The position numbers and the translations under genes were made by a program. From the NCBI GenBank assembly GCA_040401595.1, contig JBBAOE010000023.1, positions 1 to 49,894 of the forward strand: 49,894 nucleotides of DNA. Direction: 5' to 3'. The notes below the pieces were generated by a model. The model saw only the letters and a program-made list of their open reading frames with translations, ran no database searches and was not told the DNA's origin. Below are positions 35,402 through 44,219 of the stretch, in pieces. Source of the DNA: RFPW01 sp040401595 (GTDB lineage Bacteria > Pseudomonadota > Gammaproteobacteria > Burkholderiales > Burkholderiaceae_E). Every line of letters begins with the position of its first letter. Positions within the stretch are counted from its first letter, which is position 1.

Positions 35402-38314
35402 CTACTCGGTGGGCGTCGAAGGCAGGCGCCGCCGCTTGGTCCGAATCTCCACCGTGACTGCGGGGACTGTGGGTTTGGCCGCGATCATCGGACCGTCCTC
35501 GCGTGGCGGTCTTGGCGCACGTGGAGGCCTCGGCGGCCGAGGCGGACGCGCTTCACGGACAGGCTGTCCGGGCCCGCCATCGCTGACGGCTCCGCCCTCA
35601 GCGCCCTGCCCATTGCCATCGCTTGATGGTCGCCCTGGACCGCCTGGTCCGCGCCCACCGCGGCCATGACGTCCGCCACGCCCACCCCGCCCTGGCGGCC
35701 GGGGAGGCCCCACCGGTGCAGAGAATGGACCCTGTGCGTCACCGCCAAACGATGTAGCCGCTCCCCGCTCTGCGGTCCCCGGGGCGGCTTCACCGAACGC
35801 CGGTGTAGCACCCGTTGTGAAATCGCCACCCACAGCGCCTGGCCCTTCGAACGGCCCATGGTCCGCGCGACGACCGCGCCCTGGACCGCGCCCCTGCCCA
35901 CGACCGGGCCCACGACCAGGCCCACCAGCGGGCCCACGACCTGGACCGCGCACTGGAAGCCCGTCTGGACCGAGGTTCTGACCTGCGTTTTGACCTGCGT
36001 TTTGACCTGCGTTNNNNNNNNNNNNNNNNNNNNNNNNNNNNNNNNNNNNNNNNNNNNNNNNNNNNNNNNNNNNNNNNNNNNNNNNNNNNNNNNNNNNNNN
36101 NNNNNNNNNNNNNTGACCTGCGTTTTGACCTGCGTTTTGACCTGCGTTGTAAGAACCGGGGCCCCGCCCACGCCCTGCGGCACCGCCGGGGCCTCGTCCT
36201 GGCCCGCGACCGGGCCCCCGAACAGATCCCGGGCCCCGCTCATTCCCGCGGCCACTCCCCCCTGGACCCGCCCCACCAAATGGACTGCCGCCCAAGCCAG
36301 CGCCATAGGGCACACCGTAAGGATCTCCGTAGGGGCTGCTCTGCGGCCCGCCTGCGGAACCCGAACGCGGGGCGTACGGTTTGCCGGGTCCACCGGCCGG
36401 GCGCTGGCGCCGTCCGCCCGGTTTCCCACGTGGTGCGCCTTCCGGATAGCCGGAGGGAAATGCACCCGGGTAGGCCCCGGCGCCTGGATATCCGCCACCG
36501 CCGGCGGGGAAATGTCCACCCGTCATGCTCAGACTGGCCGGGTCGACCCCAGTGCGTTGCTGGGTTTTTTGCGCGAGTGCCCGCGCGCGGAAAGCCGCAC
36601 GTCGACCCTCCCCGCCGGTTTTCCGAATCGCTCTGGAAATTGCCTCCTGGTGGGCATCGGCGCTACGCGGCTGCCAGTCGTCGTCATCAATCGCCACCTC
36701 TTCCTCGCCTGCATGCCGGGCCGCAATGGCTTTGGCCTCCGCCGGATCGAGACGATTGCCGATGTCATCGTCGACGAGTTCATCGTCGTCGTGATCTTCC
36801 CAATCCTGATCATCATGCTCGATTGACGAACCATCCCGTACGGTCTCAGGCTCGAGATCCACGCCGGCTGCCCGCAATGCGGCGTCACTCTCGCGCATCG
36901 CCGTCTGCAGCGCCAGGACCTCGGCCCCTTCGAGTTCCAGCCAACGCCCGCGACGCAGGCGTGTTGGCAATGCGACGGGGCCGAAACGCACGCGAACCAG
37001 ACGGCTCACGGTGAGCCCAACCGCATCGAACAAACGCCGAACCTCACGGTTGCGCCCCTCCGAGATCACCACCCGATACCAGCAATTGGCTCCCGTTCCG
37101 CCGATTTCCTCGACGACAGAAAACGCCGCCGGACCGTCCTCCAATTCCACTCCGGCCAGCAATTGTCGGCGGGCATCCTCCTCGACCCGGCCCAGGATAC
37201 GAACGGCGTACTCGCGCTCCCAGCCGTAGCGCGGATGCATGAGCCGATTGGCGATATCGCCCGAGGTCGTGAAGATCAGCAAGCCTTCGGTGTTCAGATC
37301 CAGGCGCCCCACGGCAACCCAGCGCGCGCCGCGCGGTTTGGGAAGACGCTCAAAGACCAGGGGACGTTGTTCCGGATCATCGCGGGTCACCACCTCGCCC
37401 GCGGGCTTGTGATACAGCAGCACCCGGGGTACCGAACCGGTTGGTTTACGGCGCAATGGCCGTCCATTGATCCGGATCAGGTCCTGCGGACCAATCCGTT
37501 GCCCGACATGCGCGGGCTCGCCATTGACCGAAACCCGACCCGCCAGGATTAGTTCTTCCATGTCTCGGCGCGAACCAATCCCAGACTCGGCCAACACTTT
37601 ATGCAGTTTCGGCGAATCATCATCGGGTAGCGGACGAATATGCCGCGGCAACCGGCGCCGGGGATCGCCGGCATCGAATCCGACCGCCGCCTGTACCTGC
37701 CAGGTCGGAATCCGTTCTTCTTCGGGTACTTCCATCTCCGGCCGAGGCCCTCGCCCCCCCCGCCCACGGGGTTCGCGGGGCTCGCGGGACTCCGGAAACT
37801 CACCTGGAGCGCGCGGACCACGGGACTCGCGAGGCGCATCGGGTTCACCCGGCGCATTCGGATCACGAGCCTCCCGGGGCGCTCTTGGCCCCCTCGGTCC
37901 TCTCGGCGATTTCGGTCCGCCAGGTCCTCCGGGTCCCCTTGGCGCCCTCGGCCCCCTTGCCTCGCGTGGCTCAAGGGGCCCGTCGGGACTTGCACCGTCT
38001 TCCGTGTCGGTAAAAGCTTCGCCAGCCGCACCCCATGCCGCACCGGTGTTTCCCGCCGCGTCGCCTCTCGTATTGCCTCCCGCGTCTCCTCCCGCGTCTC
38101 CTCCCTCAAACGCGCCGGGCGCCCCTCCCAAATCCGGGCCCGCCTCGCGACGACCCGAGCGTCGCCGGCGAAACGGCGACCGGGTACCGGGCCGGCGACC
38201 TTCGGCCGACTCACCCTCCTGGCGCGCAATCGCCGAGGACGGCGTTGATTCCGCTCGCGGTTCGGGATTGGGAACGTGATCGTGATCGTGATCGTGATCG
38301 GGCAGAGAACTCAT
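35402..38314 (-). CDS. rluB: 23S rRNA pseudouridine synthase RluB with very long disordered extensions
   Basis: RluB makes pseudouridine 2605 in 23S rRNA. The enzyme core is about residues 225-470: an S4 RNA-binding domain (KLHKVLAESGIGSRRDMEEL) and the catalytic GRLDLNTEGLL with its Asp, then NREVRRLFDAVGLTVSRL. Around it are disordered extensions: an N-terminal Gly/Arg/Pro/Glu-rich part with a His-Asp hexamer repeat, and a C-terminal part of about 500 residues rich in Gly-Pro-Gly-Arg and Asn-Ala-Gly-Gln repeats. The protein is at least 970 residues, against about 290 in E. coli. An assembly gap lies in the Asn-Ala-Gly-Gln array; reading frame is consistent across it. ATG 38314 overlaps the scpB stop as ATGA. 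Confidence 0.92.
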   Translation of the reverse strand: MSSLPDHDHDHDHVPNPEPRAESTPSSAIARQEGESAEGRRPGTRSPFRRRRSGRREAGPDLGGAPGAFEGGDAGGDAGGNTRGDAAGNTGAAWGAAGEAFTDTEDGASPDGPLEPREARGPRAPRGPGGPGGPKSPRGPRGPRAPREARDPNAPGEPDAPRESRGPRAPGEFPESREPREPRGRGGRGPRPEMEVPEEERIPTWQVQAAVGFDAGDPRRRLPRHIRPLPDDDSPKLHKVLAESGIGSRRDMEELILAGRVSVNGEPAHVGQRIGPQDLIRINGRPLRRKPTGSVPRVLLYHKPAGEVVTRDDPEQRPLVFERLPKPRGARWVAVGRLDLNTEGLLIFTTSGDIANRLMHPRYGWEREYAVRILGRVEEDARRQLLAGVELEDGPAAFSVVEEIGGTGANCWYRVVISEGRNREVRRLFDAVGLTVSRLVRVRFGPVALPTRLRRGRWLELEGAEVLALQTAMRESDAALRAAGVDLEPETVRDGSSIEHDDQDWEDHDDDELVDDDIGNRLDPAEAKAIAARHAGEEEVAIDDDDWQPRSADAHQEAISRAIRKTGGEGRRAAFRARALAQKTQQRTGVDPASLSMTGGHFPAGGGGYPGAGAYPGAFPSGYPEGAPRGKPGGRRQRPAGGPGKPYAPRSGSAGGPQSSPYGDPYGVPYGAGLGGSPFGGAGPGGSGRGNERGPGSVRGPGRGPGRGPGGAAGRGRGPGSYNAGQNAGQNAGXXXXXXXXXXXXXXXXXXXXXXXXXXXXXXXXXXNAGQNAGQNAGQNLGPDGLPVRGPGRGPAGGPGRGPGRGQGRGPGRGRRADHGPFEGPGAVGGDFTTGATPAFGEAAPGTAERGAATSFGGDAQGPFSAPVGPPRPPGRGGRGGRHGRGGRGPGGPGRPSSDGNGQGAEGGAVSDGGPGQPVREARPPRPPRPPRAPRPPREDGPMIAAKPTVPAVTVEIRTKRRRLPSTPTE
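35979..36148. repeat. 12-bp tandem repeat spanning assembly gap 2
   Basis: Identical units TGACCTGCGTTT start at 35979, 35991 and 36003 on the left and 36114, 36126 and 36138 on the right. On the coding strand they encode Asn-Ala-Gly-Gln. The left flank stops one base short of a full unit and the right flank begins a new one. Confidence 0.92.
36014..36113. other. assembly gap of 100 N
   Basis: Exactly 100 unknown bases lie inside the rluB repeat. The round number indicates a placeholder. If the array is uninterrupted, the true length is 1 modulo 12, which also keeps the reading frame. Confidence 0.97.
38275..38298. repeat. 6-bp tandem repeat at the rluB N-terminus
   Basis: Four copies of CGTGAT encode a His-Asp alternation starting seven residues from the RluB start codon. 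Six-base units keep the frame whatever the copy number. Confidence 0.85.
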
Positions 38315-38916
38315 TCAGATCCTGGCAAAGATTCAACTTGTGGAAATAGTTCGGCCGGAGCTTCAAGTTGAGGCACTCCAGCATCCATCGATTCAAGCGG
38401 CGGCAGCTGATCGAGTGCGCGAAGTCCGAAGTCATCCAGAAACGAGCGGGTTGTGGCCAACAGCATTGGTCGCCCGGGCACATCCCGATGGCCAACAGAT
38501 TCGATCCAGCCGCGCTCTTCGAGCGCACGGATCACCGAGGTCGCAACCGTGACGCCCCGGATCGCTTCGATATCCCCTCGGGTGACCGGCTGCCGGTAGG
38601 CGATCACGGCGAGGGTCTCGAGAACCGCGCGCGAGTACCGGGGAGGTTTCTCGGGTCGCAAACGTTCGAGCCAGGGCACCATGTCGGGTCGGGTTTGAAA
38701 GCGCCAGCCGCTTGCGACCGAGGTCAGTTCAAGACCGCGATCCCGCCATTCTTCACGCAAGGCTTCGAGCAGCAGGCGGATGGTATCGGGCGTGGGCACC
38801 ACTGCACCTTCCACCTCGGGATCGACGAGCAGGCGCCGAAGAGCCGCGATATCAAGCGGCTGCCCGGCGCACAGAAGCACCGTTTCGATCACGATTTTAG
38901 CTTGCGCCGTTTGCAT
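38311..38916 (-). CDS. scpB: segregation and condensation protein B
   Basis: ScpB is the winged-helix kleisin partner that, with ScpA, binds SMC or MksB-type condensins in chromosome segregation. The 201-residue protein shows AKIVIETVLLCAGQPLDI near the start, YSRAVLETLAVIAYRQPVTRG with the typical turn, and IRGVTVATSVIRALEERGWI followed by GRPMLLATTRSFLDDFGL. Both winged-helix domains are complete. ScpA is not adjacent: an initiator tRNA lies upstream instead. ScpB overlaps rluB by ATGA, a common pairing across many bacteria. Confidence 0.94.
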   Translation of the reverse strand: MQTAQAKIVIETVLLCAGQPLDIAALRRLLVDPEVEGAVVPTPDTIRLLLEALREEWRDRGLELTSVASGWRFQTRPDMVPWLERLRPEKPPRYSRAVLETLAVIAYRQPVTRGDIEAIRGVTVATSVIRALEERGWIESVGHRDVPGRPMLLATTRSFLDDFGLRALDQLPPLESMDAGVPQLEAPAELFPQVESLPGSE

Positions 38917-38962
38917 CCCTGAGATGGAATCGCAGCGTCATTCCGGAAAACGGAACAAAAAA

Positions 38963-38986
38963 CACCTCTGGAGAACCCAAGAGGGA
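38963..38986 (-). terminator. weak terminator-like hairpin upstream of scpB
   Basis: On the minus strand CCTCT pairs with AGAGG across a 10-nt loop and is followed by TGTTTTTTG. The stem is only five base pairs. It could be a backup terminator for the tRNA transcript. Confidence 0.4.
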
Positions 38987-39010
38987 CCGACCAGAGACCA
39001 TAAACCAATG

Positions 39011-39042
39011 AAAATTTGCAGGATCGGAATTCGGATCCTGCA
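39011..39042 (-). terminator. Rho-independent terminator of the initiator tRNA
   Basis: On the minus strand TGCAGGATC pairs perfectly with GATCCTGCA across an 8-nt loop and is followed by AATTTT. It begins 23 bases after the tRNA 3' end. Confidence 0.7.
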
Positions 39043-39065
39043 CAGAGGGCGCAAAACGCGTTCTC

Positions 39066-39142
<77 letters not shown>

Positions 39143-39157
39143 TCCGTTAGGGAACGG

Positions 39158-39186
39158 ACAATAGACCCATTCGTGCCCCAGCGCAA
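39158..39186 (-). promoter_or_regulatory. putative sigma-70 promoter of the initiator tRNA
   Basis: On the minus strand TTGCGC (39186-39181) and TATTGT (39163-39158) are separated by exactly 17 bp, and the expected start would be a few bases before the tRNA. A perfect 7-bp inverted repeat, GTCCGTT and AACGGAC with a 4-base loop (39142-39159), lies between the -10 and the tRNA. Confidence 0.55.
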
Positions 39187-39303
39187 GTTGCTCTTGGAAA
39201 TATCGGTGTCGACCGCTCGATCGGTTCTGATCTCTGCCTTGTCGGGCCACTCGTCCAGGTCAGGTCCACGCTACACTGCGAGCTTCAGGGAGCCATGCTG
39301 ACC

Positions 39304-39909
39304 ATGAAGTTCTGTTCCGATTGCGGCGCTGCCGTTCAGCTGCGGATTCCGGCCGACGACACCCGTCCGAGGGCCGTCTGCGACGCCTGCGGCGTCATTC
39401 ACTACCGAAACCCCAAGATGGTGGTCGGTACCATCCCGGTCTGGGAAGATCAGGTCTTGCTGTGCCGACGGGCCATCGAACCCCGTCACGGATTCTGGAC
39501 TCTGCCCGCAGGTTTTCTCGAGCTGGGTGAAACCACCGGAGAGGGTGCCTGCCGCGAGACCGTCGAGGAGGCAGGCGCGCACATCGAACTTGGCACCGCG
39601 TTTTCGATGATCGATATTCCGCATGTTGAGCAGATTCACCTCTTCTACCGAGCCCGGCTCATCAATCTGGACTTTGCCCCGGGGACCGAAAGCCTCGAAG
39701 TCCGTTTGTTCCGGGAAGCGGATATTCCCTGGAAGGATCTGGCCTTCAGAACGGTGAGCCAGACCCTGCGGTGGCATTTCGAGGACGTTCACGCAGCCGC
39801 GGGACACCAAGCTGGCACCACGGGTCTGGCCCTGGGGCTAGGTGCGCATGGGGTTGCCGCCCCACAGCCCGGATTACGCGTGAGTTCGATCAGCCCCCAG
39901 CGCGGATGA
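39304..39909 (+). CDS. NUDIX hydrolase with N-terminal zinc ribbon
   Basis: NUDIX enzymes hydrolyse nucleoside diphosphates linked to another group. The 201-residue protein has a zinc ribbon at the N-terminus (CSDCG near residue 4, CDACG near residue 25) and the NUDIX box GFLELGETTGEGACRETVEEAGA split around residue 80, with the REx2EE core intact. This arrangement resembles NudC (NADH pyrophosphatase) but the protein is shorter; the substrate is not clear. I chose ATG 39304 (MKFCSDCG), 11 bases after AGGGAG; ATG 39295 is only two bases from it. Its end overlaps aat by ATGA. Confidence 0.88.
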   Translation: MKFCSDCGAAVQLRIPADDTRPRAVCDACGVIHYRNPKMVVGTIPVWEDQVLLCRRAIEPRHGFWTLPAGFLELGETTGEGACRETVEEAGAHIELGTAFSMIDIPHVEQIHLFYRARLINLDFAPGTESLEVRLFREADIPWKDLAFRTVSQTLRWHFEDVHAAAGHQAGTTGLALGLGAHGVAAPQPGLRVSSISPQRG

Positions 39910-40688
39910 AGCTGGCCTGGGTCGCCCCGGGTCAGGCCCTCCCGTCCCCGCAGCATGCGCTGACCGATCCGCCGGGCCTCGTCGCCGCCGGCATGGATTT
40001 ATCGCCTGCCCGGTTATTGGAGGCCTACGGCCAGGGCATCTTCCCCTGGTACTCCGAGGGTCAGCCCGTTCTCTGGTGGTCGCCCGATCCCCGGATGGTG
40101 CTGTTTCCGGAGGAATTTCGGATCTCGCGTTCGCTCAAACAAAGCCTCAGGCGCGCGCTGCAGCGAGGGCAATGGGAGATCACCCTGAATCAGGCCTTCG
40201 AATCCGTGATGCGTGCCTGTGCGGAACCGCGCCCCGATCAGGACGGCACCTGGATCACCGAGGACATCCTGCAGGCGTATGTGGGATTGCACGATCAGGG
40301 GCTCGCCCATTCGGTTGAAGTCTGGGCGCACAGGACAGAAAGCCCAGAAACCCAGAACACGTCAGACACCTCGGGCCCTGCAGGCGATTTCGGTCCCTCG
40401 CGCACGCTGATTGCTGGTCTTTACGGCGTCTCACTTGGTCGGGTTTTTTTTGGCGAATCCATGTTTACCCGCGTTCGCGATGCGTCAAAGGCAGCGCTGG
40501 CTGTTCTGGTGCAGCAGTTGCGGGAATGGCAATTCGCGTTCATCGACTGCCAGCAGCAAACTGCGCATCTGTCTTCGATGGGCGCGCGCCCTATCGCGCG
40601 GGACCGTTTTCTGCATATCCTTTCACAGGCGTCGCACTTACCGGCGCCGGACTGGTCATCGACCCACCTGAACCCGTCCCTGCCATGA
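39906..40688 (+). CDS. aat: leucyl/phenylalanyl-tRNA-protein transferase
   Basis: Aat attaches Leu or Phe from tRNA to N-terminal Arg or Lys of proteins, marking them for ClpSAP degradation. The 260-residue protein shows PPGLVAAGMDLSPARLLEAY, GIFPWYSEGQPVLWWSPDPR and the GLYGVSLGRVFFGESMF catalytic region. A short insertion rich in Thr, Pro and Ser at about residues 146-165 is not typical. ATG 39906 overlaps the NUDIX stop codon, and the aat end overlaps bpt, so the three are coupled. Confidence 0.95.
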   Translation: MKLAWVAPGQALPSPQHALTDPPGLVAAGMDLSPARLLEAYGQGIFPWYSEGQPVLWWSPDPRMVLFPEEFRISRSLKQSLRRALQRGQWEITLNQAFESVMRACAEPRPDQDGTWITEDILQAYVGLHDQGLAHSVEVWAHRTESPETQNTSDTSGPAGDFGPSRTLIAGLYGVSLGRVFFGESMFTRVRDASKAALAVLVQQLREWQFAFIDCQQQTAHLSSMGARPIARDRFLHILSQASHLPAPDWSSTHLNPSLP

Positions 40689-41419
40689 CTCATCTCAAGG
40701 ACCTCCCGTTCGCCGCGCTGCAGTTCTATGCAACAGCGCCCTACGCCTGCAGCTACCTGCCGGATCGACAGGCGCGCTCTCAGGTCGCTACGCCCAACCA
40801 CCTGATCCAGAGCGAGGTCTATGCGCAACTCGTTCGGGCTGGCTTTCGACGCAGCGGGGTCTTTACCTATCGGCCGCATTGCGATGGTTGCCGGGCTTGC
40901 CAGCCCGTGCGGGTCCCAGTTGCCCAGTTCCAGCCCAACCGCAGCCAGCGCCGGGCCTGGCGGGATCATTCCAATCTCCAGGTCCGCGTGGCGGAGCCTG
41001 GTTTTTCCGGCGAACACTACCAGCTGTACCTACGGTACCAAGCCCGACGTCATGCGGGTGGTGGCATGGATCAGGACAGCCGCGATCAATATGCGCAGTT
41101 TCTGCTGCAAAGCCGGGTTAACACCCGGCTGGTCGAGTTCCGTACCGAATCCGATCAACTCGTCATGGTTTCAATCATCGACCTGCTCGATGACGGTCTT
41201 TCTTCGGTCTATACCTTTTACGAACCTGATCAAGACCACGTCAGCTACGGCACCTACAACGTACTCTGGCAGATCGATCAGGCGCGTACCATGGGTCTTG
41301 ATTATCTTTATCTTGGTTATTGGATCGCGGAAAGTCCAAAGATGTCGTACAAAGCTCGCTTCCAGCCCGCCGAAGTGTTGCGGGACGGGGACTGGCAGGC
41401 ATTGACTGCGGTGGACTGA
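40685..41419 (+). CDS. bpt: aspartate/glutamate leucyltransferase Bpt
   Basis: Bpt transfers leucine to N-terminal Asp or Glu, the second bacterial N-degron transferase. The 244-residue protein has the ATE-family cysteine motif FTYRPHCDGCRACQPVRVPV near residue 60, then LVEFRTE, LDDGLSSVYTFYEP and GTYNVLWQI, and the closing YLGYWIAESPKMSYKARF. ATG 40685 overlaps the aat stop codon as ATGA. The aat-bpt-pyrD order is familiar in betaproteobacteria. Older databases call this protein an arginyltransferase (ate). Confidence 0.94.
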   Translation: MTHLKDLPFAALQFYATAPYACSYLPDRQARSQVATPNHLIQSEVYAQLVRAGFRRSGVFTYRPHCDGCRACQPVRVPVAQFQPNRSQRRAWRDHSNLQVRVAEPGFSGEHYQLYLRYQARRHAGGGMDQDSRDQYAQFLLQSRVNTRLVEFRTESDQLVMVSIIDLLDDGLSSVYTFYEPDQDHVSYGTYNVLWQIDQARTMGLDYLYLGYWIAESPKMSYKARFQPAEVLRDGDWQALTAVD

Positions 41420-41463
41420 GGTCGCTGGCTGGAATTGTTGTTCGGAATGGGATTGTTCTTCGT

Positions 41464-42567
41464 TTGAATCTGTACGCACTGGCTCGGCCCCTGTTGTTCC
41501 GGCTTGACCCCGAACGCGCCCACGAAGTTGCATTTCGGGCACTCGATTGGCTCGCCCCCAGATCAACCGTGCTTGGGCTGATCTCGGGTCCCGCCGTCGA
41601 CGATCCGATCGAGCTCCTGGGTCTGCGGTTTCCTAACCGGGTCGGGCTTGCCGCAGGACTCGACAAAAACGCCTGGCATCTGGCCGCGCTCACGCAGCTC
41701 GGGTTTGGCTTTCTTGAAGTCGGCACCGTCACCCCGCGGGCCCAGCCGGGGAACCCAACGCCGCGGATGTTTCGCCTCCCCGAAGCCCGGGGCATCATCA
41801 ATCGCCTGGGCTTTAACAACGAGGGCCTTGACGCCTTCGTGCTGCAGGTGCGCGCTGCCCGCGCAAGCGGCGCCCTGCGCGGACCCTGTGGGCAGGTGGT
41901 CCTGGGGATCAACATCGGCAAGAACGCCTCGACCCCGATCGAAGCCGCGGCTAACGATTACGTCCTGGGGCTTCAAGCCGCCTACCCGCTGGCGGACTAC
42001 ATTACGGTCAACATCTCCTCGCCCAACACCAGCCAGTTGCGGGCACTCCAAGGGGGGGACGAGCTCACCGCACTTCTCGGGCGCCTGGCCGCAGCGCGCG
42101 AGCAACTCGCGCAGACCCACGGCCGGTCGGTACCATTGTTGGTGAAGATCGCCCCTGATCTGGATGATGCCGCGATTGACACCATCGCCCGGGTGTTGCC
42201 CGAACAGGGCATTGATGGCGTGATTGCCACCAACACGACGATCGCCCGCGACGCAGTGCGTCATCTCGAGCATGGGCAAGAAATCGGCGGCCTCTCCGGC
42301 GCACCCGTGCGCGAAGCCTCAAACCACGTGATCCGGCGGTTGCGCGCCAAGCTCCCCCCGGCCATGCCGATCATCGGAGTCGGCGGCATCCTATCGGGCG
42401 CCGATGCGGTCGAAAAGATTCAGGCCGGTGCGAGCCTCGTGCAGATCTACACCGGCTTGCTGTACGAAGGGCCCGCGCTGGTGTCGGCGTGCGCTCGGGC
42501 GATCAGGTCCTCGGATCGCTCGAGGCCAACATCACTGGCCTCGAGCCAGTCGATTTCATCACCCTGA
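41464..42567 (+). CDS. pyrD: dihydroorotate dehydrogenase, quinone-dependent (class 2)
   Basis: PyrD oxidises dihydroorotate to orotate in pyrimidine synthesis and passes electrons to quinone at the inner membrane. The 367-residue protein shows the class 2 N-terminal helix (LYALARPLLFRLDPERAHE), NRVGLAAGLDKNAW, INRLGFNNEG, the catalytic NISSPNTSQLR and the FMN-binding IIGVGGILSG. No ATG lies near the expected start; TTG 41464 gives the family-typical LNLYALARPLLF. The frame continues upstream into bpt. A GC-rich hairpin separates it from aceA. Confidence 0.93.
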   Translation: MNLYALARPLLFRLDPERAHEVAFRALDWLAPRSTVLGLISGPAVDDPIELLGLRFPNRVGLAAGLDKNAWHLAALTQLGFGFLEVGTVTPRAQPGNPTPRMFRLPEARGIINRLGFNNEGLDAFVLQVRAARASGALRGPCGQVVLGINIGKNASTPIEAAANDYVLGLQAAYPLADYITVNISSPNTSQLRALQGGDELTALLGRLAAAREQLAQTHGRSVPLLVKIAPDLDDAAIDTIARVLPEQGIDGVIATNTTIARDAVRHLEHGQEIGGLSGAPVREASNHVIRRLRAKLPPAMPIIGVGGILSGADAVEKIQAGASLVQIYTGLLYEGPALVSACARAIRSSDRSRPTSLASSQSISSP

Positions 42568-42573
42568 AGCGGG

Positions 42574-42598
42574 GGGGGACTCGGGTCGCAGGTCCCCC
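42574..42598. terminator. GC-rich hairpin between convergent pyrD and aceA
   Basis: GGGGGAC (42574-42580) pairs with GTCCCCC (42592-42598) across an 11-nt loop. No U-tract follows. Position suggests a bidirectional terminator. Confidence 0.45.
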
Positions 42599-42629
42599 TC
42601 TGGCCCCCCTCTGGCCGCCTTCAGCCGGC

Positions 42630-43940
<1,311 letters not shown>

Positions 43941-44219
43941 GACGGGACTCCTTTCGAGGGACCATAAAAACTTCACTTGGTGTGAAAAAGAGTACCGCCC
44001 GATTGGTGCGCGGCAACACGAATAGTCACCGCTTCGGAATAAAAAAATCACTCATCATATGAATGACTTACAACCTACATTTCATATTGTGGAAATAGGT
44101 TCGCTGTTATGCAATATGTTATTTCCGACTCGAGGTCGGGTTTTCCACCATACGAACATTGCATTTCATATTGCGAAATACCCGCTTCGGCTCACGCGCC
44201 GTCGCTTTGCAGCCAGGTG
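43941..44219. promoter_or_regulatory. aceA upstream region with repeated CATTTCATATTG elements
   Basis: This AT-rich non-coding stretch holds two direct repeats, CATTTCATATTGTGGAAATA (44078-44097) and CATTTCATATTGCGAAATAC (44162-44181). An inverted GCAATATG (44111-44118) is the exact complement of CATATTGC in the second repeat. A near-palindrome around TCATATGA lies at 44055-44062. The TTTC...GAAA halves and TGGAAAT/ATTTCC words recall IclR-type operators, but the regulator cannot be named from sequence alone. No gene is seen in this stretch. Confidence 0.5.

Noticed and set aside
35979..36148. Possible CRISPR array around gap 2
   Set aside because: The units are 12 bp, contiguous and within an open reading frame.
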